From Hyparrhenia diplandra (lineage: Eukaryota; Streptophyta; Magnoliopsida; Poales; Poaceae), in NCBI GenBank assembly GCA_015847255.1, contig JADLZK010001918.1, positions 1,488,001-1,552,000 of the forward strand: a stretch of DNA of 64,000 bases, given 5' to 3'. A program made the position numbers and the translations under genes. Within the stretch, counting starts at the first letter, position 1; each line of letters opens with the position of its first letter. A model generated the notes under the pieces. That model searched no databases, was not told where the DNA came from, and saw only the letters and a list, made by a program, of their open reading frames with translations. Shown here piece by piece: positions 45,391 to 55,661 of this stretch.

Positions 45391-46640
45391 CCATCTAAAC
45401 CGCCACCTAGCAAGGATTCAATGTCACATTGATTGGAAGGCAGTGTACTATTGTTGCGGTCCTCTGTTTTCTGTCCGCTGTGGTTCCATATACAGTGTTA
45501 ATTTGAACCAATTATTTATATCCAGTGCTGCAAAAAATTTCAACACGACACAATATTTCTGCTTATTAGTTATTTGTACACTAATTTGTAACAAAATTGG
45601 GTAATTATGAACATAGAGAGAGAGAGAGAGAGAGGCATAATCTATGGCATCTAAATGTTTTTTTCATAGTAGCATATGTTGACAATTTAAATGTAGATCT
45701 AAGAATATAATTTAGCCTATTTTTAGTAATGACAGCAGAAATGTAATTCAGGTGTAACTTTAAGAGGTTAAATAGATTATATACATATTCGTAAAGTGTC
45801 TAGGTAATTGTGGTATAAATTTGGCGCCCGTTTTAAGAAACCAGAACAGATCCGATAGTTAACTATGGTTATCAATGATGCTTAGACTCTAGAAATTGAT
45901 GAGCAATTTTTTTACTTTCAATAATGAGAATTTAAACGATTGCCCCTGTCCAAGACAAATCTCAACTCTCGAAGAAGTTGCAACGAACACCCTTCAAGAA
46001 GGCACGTTCGTGGTAGTACAAATGGAATTTCCTATCCTTTGGGGCACTTTCCTGTTCCCTGTAGGCCTCGGATTGGCCAGATGGCGCGCAACTCACAAAC
46101 TCACCTCATATTGGGGGAGCCTAGCACAGCTCAACAAACTAGCTCTGCCTTGGCCGCCATTGTCCGCTGATTACGAGAAGTGAGGCCACAACAAAAACTT
46201 AACATGACGTAGAAGTATTGTCCCAGGATAACACTAAACTTTCCGATACCTCCGAATCCTAGTGTGCGTTGAACCTAAAACCAAATGGATAAAAAGAACT
46301 GTGCCATGTTTTTTCTTCCTAATACTCTGCCCTCTTTGCATGATACATATGAAACTCACGGCACTTCTGAAAGAGATAATAGGAATATATATAGTATCCA
46401 TCTATATTGTCACATGGAAAGCATTCAGTGGTTTATATGATTTATTGGAGGGTAGTGTACTAGTGTTGAGGTCCTCTGTTTTCTGTCCCATGTGCCCTCT
46501 GACTGCATTTTGAATAAAATTCAACTTGACATTTGCTCCATTCTTCTATTATAAAAGCAACGCTTCCACCTCTGTACAACACAATGTATATGGAACCAGC
46601 CATATAACGCTAGCTGCCACCACCATTCGTGCCTTATCAG

Positions 46641-47200
46641 TATTTATAAGCAGCAGTGTGGAAACTAGACTTACCATTTAAGAGTACATATGGAGCCCAT
46701 GGTCTTATAGGAATATATAGAATTGAGGGAGTGAGGGAGAAGGATGATACATGCCATACAAATGCATATATAGATCTAGTACATGTGTGTCTTGTGGGCA
46801 ATAGGAATGAGAAACAGCTGGAAAGAAAAAATAGAGTGGGTGAAGAATGCTATCCCCCAAATGGTGGAATATCATCACAGGGGTCGGTGGTTTTTGAAAC
46901 ATCCCAAAATGGGCGCTGACTCGGATAGCTATCATGAGCTGTTCAGCTTGAAATGTTGGTTCCTGTAACTTTGGCGTCCATGCAACGGCTCATCAACAAG
47001 CATCTATGTGGGAGATAGTCGGAGGTGCTATATTAGAGAGGAAGGTCTCCTCAGGTTGCGCATAGAGTCATACATGTTATGGACACAAGATCGCAAGTTC
47101 CTAGCCAATCTTTTCAGGTTGGTCACCCTATATTATTTGGCACCATCTAGCAAGAGGACTGCACTGACTAGTTACTGCAAAGGCATGCATCAGGCAGTTG
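46641..47200 (+). ncRNA. PHAS-11: putative 21-nt phasiRNA precursor
   Basis: Promoter GCTAGCTGCCACCACCATTC, TATA-like TATTTATAAG (46641), leader GTGGAAACTAGACTTACCATT, target site 161 bp downstream. The C module (46951-47050) is present. The D module is reduced to GACTAGTTACTGCAAAGGCA and following words. It is the last recognisable unit of the cluster. Confidence 0.6.
46802..46823 (+). promoter_or_regulatory. Putative miR2118 target site, PHAS-11
   Basis: The block reads TAGGAATGAGAAACAGCTGG then AA, followed by AGAAAAAA. Predicted slicing is between 46813 and 46814. Confidence 0.6.
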
Positions 47201-47555
47201 AACATTGAGACAGAGAAAGTAGCTGTGTACCACTAGCAGAGTAACAAGTCTCACTTAGCAGTAGAATACTTGAATATTTTGTTAATTTAAATAAGATGTA
47301 ACTAGATTGTTTTCATGTATCTCAGAATTGTAGCATAGTAGAAGTACAAGTCCCACGTAGCTGCGTCGCACTAGCATAGTAGCAAGTACCTTTTTGTAAG
47401 GAGAATGAGCACTCTGAATTCTATATCTAAGATAAGACTGCATTAATTTTTTTAATTGCAAGAAAGCAAGCTATTGAAACGGAGCAGGGCACTGGGTAGC
47501 GTGCCTGTGAATGGTTGTGTATGGGGTGGGGAGTGGGGGAACAGAGCGTTATTTT

Positions 47556-47702
47556 ATCTACCTTACTAATACACCAAGTTTTCTTGTCTACTTCCACCCT
47601 AATAAAATAGCCTGCAACGAGGAGTCTCATCTACCTTACTAATACACCAAGTTTTCTTTGTCTACGTCCACCCTAAAAAAACGTCCAACACTGAGGAGTC
47701 TC
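47556..47702. repeat. 73-bp tandem duplication
   Basis: ATCTACCTTACTAATACACC begins at 47556 and again at 47629, and both units end GAGGAGTCTC. The opening TCTACCTTACTAATA resembles 5' ends of some plant Helitrons, but no 3' hairpin-CTRR end was found for it. Confidence 0.7.
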
Positions 47703-47977
47703 AACTTGGCTCACACAATAATTATACCTAGGAAAATAACATCATTCAAAATAGACAGTCCAGATTTAATGTTAGCTCCCTCTCTCTTTACTTACTCATA
47801 ATTCGAGGACCAGGAATGATTGTGTCAACCTCGTCCTCTCCTCCCGCACCCTTGCCCGCGCTGAGGCTCCAAGCGTGTGCCTAGTAGTCAAAGCTCAATT
47901 CCTCCTGATCGCAAAAACTTGACATTCCTTTGCTTTTCCTTTTTTATTTTCCACAAAAATGAAACATCATCTCTCCT

Positions 47978-48737
47978 GGTCGGGGGTTGTGGATGTGTCG
48001 GGAGGGGCTGTTGTGGCTGATGCAACTGGAGGTACTCCGTCGACGCCTAACGTTGCGTCCCAGTTGCCTCCGGTGATGGCCGATTGCCTTCGGTGTCCCA
48101 TCCGACACTGGGTTGGCTGGGGGCATGCCTGCTGGGGAAGTAGATGCGCCCCGGTGTCTTCGATGAGGTGACTAGGGCCATCCCGCTGAGTCTCGCGTCA
48201 CGGCAGGCAGAAATTGAAGCCATGATCTGTGTGCCACTGGCCACGCCTCTTATCAAGTCAGGACCGCGCTCGCGTCGGGCGCGCACCCCGCCTCCAGCCG
48301 ATCCCGTGCATCGTAGTAGGCGATTATGGAACGGCCGCTGGCGGCCAATGCTACCCTCCAAGCCCAGACGTTGTTGGAAGAAACCGGGCATTCACGTGGA
48401 CCAAGGGGGAGGCCCCGGCTGCTGTTGAGGAGCAGGTGAAGGCCGCCTTCAAGGATGGTTGTACCCAGTCCAAGCGTCGTCGATTCGAGAAACTGCTGGA
48501 CGGGGCCTTTGACCTCACCGCCATGAACCTCAACATCGAGGGCTTGGAGGAGGATGCCTGATCTACTCTGCTCGGGATCGGCCTTGTGTTGCATATTCAC
48601 TCCAATGTAATCTTTGTGTTTGTTTCCAGTAGTTGTTAGGTCTCGATTTGGTAATTATGGTTACCGCTCTCGCCTTGTTTGTTTGAACTTATTCCTTCTT
48701 AATGAAATATAAGAACGGCGTGGTCTTCTAAAAAAAT
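47978..48737 (+). mobile_element. Retroposed LINE ORF1-like fragment with 13-bp target duplication
   Basis: A perfect CATCATCTCTCCT duplication (47965-47977 and 48738-48750) and a short A-tail before the right copy show LINE-mediated insertion. The body ends in a grass LINE 3' UTR (CTTCTTAATGAAATATAAG). Its coding part, spread over two frames, reads RSRRARTPPPADPVHRSRRL then, in the next frame, AVEEQVKAAFKDG, SKRRRFEKLLDGAFDLTAMN and stops. It resembles the C-terminal part of a plant LINE ORF1 (basic RRS-R region). ORF2 is missing, so it is either internally deleted or a retrocopy of a rearranged transcript. Confidence 0.75.
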
Positions 48738-48750
48738 CATCATCTCTCCT

Positions 48751-50655
48751 CTCCGCTGCCCGCGTGCGGCGACTCCTCCCGCGGCTAGGGTTGTCCGCCG
48801 CCACCATGCAATGGCCGCCGCCTCTATTGATCTCGTCACCGGCAGACTCCAAATTCCGCCACGGCCTCCTCAAGGATCAGGATATATGCGTGTAGTGATT
48901 AGCGCAAAGTGATCCCGCCGCCGGGCGTCTCCTCTTGGAACAGACGCGAGTGCCGGTCGCCTCCTCCTGATGGCAACGCTCCACACTTGATCTACGACGC
49001 GACGGCAATGCGCTCCATGTACACCGACAGCAATGCATGTGTCGAGGATGCCATGGATCTCGCCTCTACCTGTGAACCAAACGCTTCTTGTTGTTTCTCC
49101 GCCGGACGTGGTGAACCGCCACGCTGATCACAGGACATTGGTGTGAGGAAACCCTGCTGCCCGCTGCTACTGTCGGCTGGCCGGCCATAACCCCACGCTG
49201 ACACCATCGTCCTGCTCCACCAGGTAACGGAATCGTTCCACTGACTCCCACTTATGTGTTCAGATGTTGCGGTAGATTGATTTTGCTGGATAACCCAGCA
49301 ATTGAGGTTGCCGTCCTGCTGTCAGTGTTCTCCAAGACAAAATGCTGCTTTCAGTGTTGCTGTACTGAATAGTTGTTAATTAGCAGGGCCTGCCATTTAT
49401 TAGGAAGTTGACTATGTGGGCCAGCCATTTATTTTTCTAAAAAAATAAGAAGCACCTGTTGCACCCATCCACTTCTATTCTTGAATTATTGAGCAATCTA
49501 AAATGTTTGTGAACAAGTTTCAGAGCGACCGCTTGCAGAATCTGAAAAATTGAGGATAACCCGACGTTCTGTAACAAGTATTCAGTATTGAGGATGTTTT
49601 TTCTTGCTCCAAAATGCGGAAGATTCCTTAAATTTTGTTTGAGAAACCATGTTTCACATAATTTGAAATTGTAGTTTTATAGCACACATAGCTAGAGTGA
49701 TGTCGATCTCAAGCATAAAACATCACGATAGGTAGAATAATTTTTATTGAACACTGTATGTGGTGCTGTGTAATTTGTTGCAAACTACAAGTACTGAAAC
49801 TCCACGTTGTAATTTAAGGCTGAACAAAATAGATTGTCTAAACACGTTCTCGAAACCACTTTGAACGATTTTGTGGAGGTGGTGGGATAACTTTTGTCTA
49901 ATTTTGAAAGTTAATATGTGCACAAAATAAATTGAACTATTTTTGTGGGGGGTGGGATAACTTCAAAATGAGACAAAGGTTAAAATTCTGGGTGCAAATT
50001 GTTTTGTGTACAATGGTTTGACTGTCTCAGCGGGGGATGCAATTTTATGCCTTATTTTGAATTGGTCCATTATAGTAAAGATATCATTAGCTAGTTCCTT
50101 GCTTTATCGTCTCTCAAAGAAATAAAAGTATTTTCCATTACAAGATCAGCAATTTTATTTTATTTTTGATATAGGACAGACGAGAAGTAGTCAAGTAGTC
50201 AAGTTGGATCACGTCGCTCTTGTCCAGGCACGTTATTGGCCTGTGATCTACATAATTTGGTCGCTTTTCTTGGCCTGTGTCACGAACTCACGACTAGTAT
50301 TCACACCGACTGCACTGGCTGCTAGACTGCGACTTTTTTTCTTTCTGATGACTCGATCAACACCTTGTCTCAGCAAGCTGCTCACCCAGCTGAAAAGTCT
50401 CGTTTCTAACTAGCGAAAAAGACGTTCCTTGAAAATTCTCTCCAATTTTTTATGTTCAGTCAAAAGGCTACGCCATCTTTTGTTTTTTATTTTGTCGTTC
50501 TCAGAAACAAAAGTCCAATCTTTTCCAATTGTTTCAACAATCAAGCTCTTTGAACAAAGAATGCTGGCTGAATGTCCCGAATGCTAGAACCATGCATTGA
50601 TCTTGTGGTCTGACCTTGCAGAAATGATAACAACTAGAGGTACGGTCCACGGCAA
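48751..50655. other. GC-rich then AT-rich stretch without a recognised gene
   Basis: 48751-49230 is GC-rich with gene-like composition (GCGGCTAGGGTTGTCCGCC, AGGTAACGG resembling a donor at about 49222) but only short frames. It continues the target sequence left of the retroposon (47800-47964). 49240-50650 is AT-rich and intron-like. A pair AACTATTTTTGTGG(G)GGGTGG / ACGATTTTGTGGAGGTGG lies near 49870-49950. A decayed captured gene is possible; I cannot name it. Confidence 0.3.
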
Positions 50656-50661
50656 TGGTCT

Positions 50662-50935
50662 TTTTTTTTTTTTTTTTTTGAGGGAACAGGAGGGGTGGGC
50701 ACCCCTACTGGAATTTTATTAAAAAAAGTGGGAAAGTCTTACAAGTTTCTTTCAAGAAACAAAGAAAATTAAACTAATTACGCAAGCTCTTCTAGCCATT
50801 GAACTATAAGGGGCCGAAAACTGGACTTTGCTCTTAGGTTAACTAAGGCAACCTCTTGCTTGAAAACCTACTTGCAATGATGTATTGAATTTTGAAGGTT
50901 TTTGAAGATGACATCATTTCTCATGGTCCATCCTT
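50662..50935 (-). mobile_element. 5'-truncated LINE 3' end
   Basis: On the minus strand it reads a coding tail (WTMRNDVIFKNLQNSI, LVNLRAKSSFRPLIVQWLEE), the usual C-terminus of plant LINE ORF2. A 3' UTR with AATAAAATTCCAG and an A-rich tail (50662-50680 as T on the plus strand) follow. It abuts the 3' end of the LRR pseudogene. The target duplication was not resolved and the right limit is approximate. Confidence 0.65.
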
Positions 50936-50977
50936 GAAATGGTGATGACAGTTCACAAAGTTATATCTTTTTGTTTC

Positions 50978-53137
50978 TCAAGAACTCACATATATATCTT
51001 CAAGCCCGATTACAAATTTTTTTAGACCAAAATACCTCGTACAATACCATCGATCATATAGCACACCTACTCCGAAGAAAACACCGAAGGCAATTGCAAA
51101 TATGATCTTGCTTCCAAACGGCTTCCTGTCGACAATGGACACTGGACCCACCTCTGTGGAACTACATCGACGACCGAGTAGTGATCCACACAGCTTTTGG
51201 GTTGCCACCGGCTAGAATTCTCAAATGTACCAAATTGGCCACCAGTTGGAATAGACCCTTCCGGATCATTGTTGGAAACATTTAATTTGGAAAGGAAGTG
51301 CAGGTTTTCCAGTGCAGCTGGGACTTCACCGTGATATTGTTGTTGGATAAGTCTAGCTCTTGCAGGGTTTGAAAGATTGCGGATGGATGGGGGATCGGTC
51401 CCATTAAGTTGTTGAAGCTGATATTGAGTGAAAGGAGGGATTTCACCTGACCAATATCTGGGGGAATCACACCCGTCAATTTGTTGCTGCTTAGATCTAG
51501 CGTTTTAGGGATAGAAAACGGTACGCGGTATTGACGTGAAGGATTTTTGTCATAAACTGGCGGGTTAAAGATCCTTGGGTCAAAATGGGCTGCGGTCTTC
51601 TCGAAGCTTGCATTATTGCTGTTGGAATTTCTCCCTGTAAGGCTGTTGTTTGATATGTCTAAATAGGAGAGGTAGTTCAGAGAGCTGACCCAGGTTGGTA
51701 TTGGTCCACTGAGTCGATTGCCTTGTAGGATCAACACCAATAATTTTGCTAGCTTTGATATCCAAAGCGGTATTTTCCCAAACAATTGGCAACTTCCGAT
51801 GTCCAAAGCCTGAAGATTCTCAAAACCATCGATGTCGCCATCATCCGGCATAGCCTCATTTATGAAGTTAGACCCAATAAAAAGGATGGTGAGGTTCCCG
51901 CAGCTCTTAAGTATTTGAAGTGTATTTGTGATGTTTATAAAATTGTTATAACCAATTGATAGGAAGGTGAGGGACTTCAGGTTACTTAATTCTTGGTGAA
52001 AGTTGCCCATGCAATAAGTTGCCGATAGCCTTAATGCAACCAAATTTGTACAAGAGTATATGCTTTTCTCGAACTGTGCGCTGAGGCTGTTGTACTTAAG
52101 GTCTAAAATTTCAAGATTGTGTAGGGCAGAGAAGTTGACCTTGGAAAGCTCTCCACTGAAGTTATTGACCTTGAGGTCAATAATTATGAGATTCGTGCAG
52201 CCGCCTAGTGATGATGGCAGCTCCCCTGACATGCTATTGCGGTCCAAACGGAGCTCCTCCAATTTCTTGAGCTGTCCTATAGAATCGGGGATACTTCGGC
52301 CCAGATTGTTCCCTCCAAGATCAAGGGTTGCAGATTTCGAGGTTCACTATGGGTGAACCATCAAGTACACCATTCAAATAATTGTTTGGGAAAGACAAGT
52401 GCTCCAACAAGGTGGCGCTGAACAATTCATCCGGAAGTGACCCTACGAGGTTGTTATGGCCAGCCTTGAGAACTCGAAAGTGCAGAGCAATTGCCAAGGG
52501 CTTTGGGAACTGTGCTACTCAATTGGTTGTAGCTGACTTCAAGCACAGCGAAGGTTGGAGATATGTTGCAGAAATGCGTTGGTATCTGCCCAAAGAAAGC
52601 TGTTGTTGCTGGCATTGAGTGTGACCAGATTCACCATCGCCTTCCATGTTGTGGATGTAAACTGCCCCAAAATAAATTGCTTGAGATGTTGAGTACCGCA
52701 GAGGTTGGCGAGGTGCTAGTGATGGGAGATCATCCATGTCTCCTTCGAGCTGGTTGAAGCTCACGTCAAGGACAAGAATGCTCTTTGACGAAAGCAATTC
52801 CAGCGGCAGGCCTCCGGACAGCATGTTGTTGGACAGGTTCAGGCGCAGCAGGCCGGTGAGGTTGCCAAGGGCCGGCGAGATGGGCCCCTGAAGGCTCCAA
52901 GAAGGCAGGGAGACATCAGTCACCGTCATCCTCCCATCTGAACTGCAGGCGATCCCTTCCCATTCGCAGCAGTCTCGAGGTATTCCCCACCTAACTGCTT
53001 TTGCCACCGTCCTGGGACAGCTCAGAGATGAACTGGAGCAAGGAGCTCCTCTCCTGCTCGGTGCATGAGGCAGCAAGGGAGACCAATGAAAGAAGCAGCA
53101 GAACCAGGGGTAGGCTAGTAGAACCAACTGGCAGCAT
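50978..53137 (-). pseudogene. LRR receptor-like protein pseudogene (PSY1R/TSGR1-like ectodomain)
   Basis: An intronless gene about 2.16 kb long, the usual size for grass receptor-like proteins without a kinase. It begins with a hydrophobic signal peptide and CTEQERSSLLQFISELSQ (53137-53000), then RDCCEWEGIACSSDG, the LRRNT cysteine motif. Leucine-rich repeats follow: PALGNLTGLLRLNLSNNMLS, and 52262-51282 with many xxLxxLDIxxNxLTG units (SSLNYLSYLDISNNSLTG, IPKTLDLSSNKLTGVIPPDI). Near the C-terminus are FGTFENSS, a hydrophobic membrane segment (IIFAIAFGVFFGVGVLY) and a short tail. Frameshifts or stops occur near 53000, 52690, 52400, 52330 and 51240, so no full protein can be made. Intact relatives sit in the plasma membrane and perceive peptides or pathogen signals. 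Confidence 0.85.
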
Positions 53138-53139
53138 GG

Positions 53140-53841
53140 CTAACCTGCTGGCTCTTTACTAGCTGTGGGGAGAAGAATGGTAATGGTTAATCTGGCACTA
53201 GCTAGTTTATCTCTGGTATATGTGGAGGTGTCTTGCACTTGAAGCAGCCAGGCAATGTGTGTGCATGAGAGATGGCAAGTGACTTGGAGGGGTCTTTATT
53301 ATGTAGTCCTTGTATGTTCTGGAAGGCACTACCATTGTTAGTGCTGTCTCTATATGAATGGTCCATCAGTCGCGGTTGACAATGGCGGTTAAGAATATCC
53401 CACATCCAGAACTATGGACCTGGTCTTCTGGTTTCTGCTGTGGCAAAAAAGTCGTCATTCAAACAGCTTTCAAAAGTCATCGTTCAAAGAGGTTGTGATG
53501 GGATATGGCTTTCTTTGCCGAGTTTGGTTAACTGAACGAGTGGACTGGCTAACCAGTCTCCAGCAGTAGTGCAAATTTGTCAGTTGCTACGTAGCCCTCA
53601 ATTTCCCAAGCCATTTTCTTTCCAATCACAGGCACCACACCTTCCAAGTAAAGGAACCTATCAATCACGGCAATCAATTTCCAAGTTTGCCATCTTGAGT
53701 AACGGCACCTTGCTTCCAACGACAGTGAGAGGAAAGGAAAGCGAACCCACACCAAATTAAATCAATCACCCATGCTACACCCAGAATGCCCAGCGTCAAA
53801 ATAAGAAGTTGATGGCCAAAACCTTCAATTCCATTCGTTGA
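53140..53841. other. Upstream region of the LRR pseudogene
   Basis: No gene or named repeat. Several short frames on both strands look accidental. TATA-like words (GTCTCTATATGAATGG) near 53345 could have served the pseudogene, on the opposite strand, but nothing fixes this. Confidence 0.35.
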
Positions 53842-55361
53842 TCATTCCTACATACCATGACTACTATTATCTAAGAGTGCATACTATAATCTAAATCTAA
53901 ATCTCCTATAAGAGAGCCTCCCACTAGGGAGTTCTCTGGATTCTGATTGGCCAGCTTAATGCATGCGGTGTCAAAAAAAAAAAATCCTAGGTTTCCCACG
54001 GCCTCTTAAGCCCCCGCGGCGGCCTCTTCGACTCCCGTTGCCGCCTCCCCCGCTCCCCCTTCTCCACTCAAACCCTGGCCCGTGCCCTCCCCTCCTGCCC
54101 CGCGCGCCCGATGCGGCATTGGCGGCCACTAGAGCCCCTTGCCCTTCGCCCTCAAAGGCGCCTCGACATGGAAGCACGCTGGCGTGGCGTCCTTTCGGCA
54201 AGATCGCCAGGCACATCCCTGCTCTCCCACCGGCAGCTCTCTCCGGCGGATCCAACGGGTGGCGCCTCGGCTGGCGGTTTGCCGCGCCACGTCCCGGCCC
54301 ATCGCGGCGCATCACCGTCCCATCAGCTTCCCGTCACGGCGTACTCGCGGCCGCTCCCCGCCCGCGCGCGATCGGCATCCTCGGTCACGCGCCGTACCGC
54401 GGCCGTTCCTCGCCGCGCGCAGCCCCAGGCGGCGCCGTTACCGTCGTCGTTCCCGTCGCGTGGAGTGCCTCGCGGGCGCCGCGGGCCCTCCTCTCGACGC
54501 CCGTTGCGTGTCCCGTCGGGCGCTGGCGGTGCCCATGCCGTGAGATGCGCCTTGCCATCCGCCCGCTTCGACTTCCCCTTCGGTCCCCTCCTTCTCTACC
54601 TCTTCATATTCTCAGCAGCATTTTTGTCTCGATGAATGGCCGGTTTCTTCAGTTACATGCCTTCAATGATTTATATGGTGCGCTCCATTGATATGCCCTC
54701 TCAAACTATCAACCCCATCGCAAACACAGGTGCGTTGTCCTTCAATTGTGTTCCTATCTCCAATTTCCAAATAATAGTCATCGACGATCTTACTCTCTAA
54801 TTTTACAGGGTTTCGTCAGGTGCGGTTGTTACGCTGCATCTTTCTTCAGACTCGAGGCTTGGCAATCATTGAGTTCTTTGCTGTCGAAAACAGGTTTTCC
54901 CGACAACATATATAGCTGCATCTCTCCCTCCCTCCTGTCAGGAAATTTTCGCAGTCCATATATTATTTCAGCTGTCAGATATCATATTTGCAATCCAGAT
55001 AAAAAACTCTTTCTGTTTTGATTCAGTATGATGTCTAAATGTTTTCCATTTATAATTGACTTTTTGGTAATCATTGATAACACTCATTCTTTATAGTGGT
55101 AATAGATATTGTGATGTACAGAGATTACATGTTTGAACTAATGAATACATTCTCTACATACATTGCTTCCCTTACAGCCAGATCAAGGACAACCGGTTGG
55201 TCTGCAATCCCATCTCCGGGAGATCCGTCGGCTTGCCCCCGCCTCCGGTGTTCCCGTGTCCAAGATGGTGCTTTCCGGGCCCCGACCTCCGGATGCTGGA
55301 TCGCCGCCGCTTGGGCGGACAGGTAGCTGACGCTGCTGATTTGTCTGGCAGCATTGCGGCG

Positions 55362-55605
55362 ATGCAGCTGGCTGATGATCCCCCTACGCCGCCCCTTGGC
55401 CGCGCTGATGCCGTAGTGGATCTGCCTCCTGTCGCGATGGAACTGCCTGAGCCTGACAGGATGCTGCAGGAGCGCTATGCTATTTCTACGGAGCATCGGC
55501 GAGGAGTGCATTGAGGATGAAGAGCTTCTGAATCTGCTGCGGATTAAACCCAACCCAATATGCTACGACGGCTTCGAGTCGTCCGGCCGTATGCACATCG
55601 CGCAG
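55362..55605 (+). pseudogene. Tyrosyl-tRNA synthetase first-exon fragment
   Basis: After a Pro/Ala-rich N-terminal stretch (MELPEPDRMLQERYAI) the frame changes by one base and reads LRSIGEECIEDEELLNLL then KPNPICYDGFESSGRMHIAQ. This is the class I N-terminal catalytic motif region of cytosolic plant tyrosyl-tRNA synthetase (ICYDGFEPSGRMHIAQ in intact enzymes; P is S here). The GT directly after the final CAG (55606) is a plausible original exon-1 donor. The rest of the enzyme, including KMSKS, is missing. It lies 56 bp upstream of a phospholipase D fragment with which it would be co-transcribed. Confidence 0.8.
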
Positions 55606-55661
55606 GTGCAAATCTTTGTCCCCCTCAGTTCAGGGTCTTGTCAGTCTGCTACAGATTATTC

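Larger units (their letters stand above)
36890..47330 (+). repeat. Head-to-tail array of four PHAS units
   Basis: Four successive units share the order: promoter (TCTATTATAAAAGCAAC ... CTAGCTGCCACCTCCATTC ... TATA), target site, C module (ATGTTGGTTCCTGTAACT), D module (CTTATAAGCTGACACCAACA), B module (CTGTCCAAGAGAAATCTCAACTC ... CATGATACATATGAAA). Target sites at 37171, 39639, 42825 and 46802 give spacings of 2468, 3186 and 3977 bp; the differences come from insertions and a deletion in the first unit. The second and third units share one retroposon insertion, so one of these duplications post-dates that insertion. Confidence 0.8.

Noticed and set aside
45896..46183. A 95-codon frame (with counterparts at 41932-42243 and 11879-12112) that might be a small membrane protein (GTFLFPVGLGLARW-like)
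   Set aside because: Across the duplicated B modules the frame and length change by indels, and the same words are read in different frames. The region belongs to the non-coding PHAS background.
4345..46823. miR2275-type (24-PHAS) trigger sites instead of miR2118
   Set aside because: The conserved block pairs with the miR2118 sequence as remembered. I saw no recurrent block resembling a miR2275 site at a fixed place in the units.
48144..48561. Independent host gene in the 48-kb region
   Set aside because: Exact flanking duplications, A-tail and LINE-type 3' UTR show it to be retroposed LINE sequence.
53963..54691. 242-codon Pro/Arg-rich frame as a gene
   Set aside because: Low-complexity translation with equally long frames in other phases. 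It probably belongs to a captured GC-rich exon of unknown frame.
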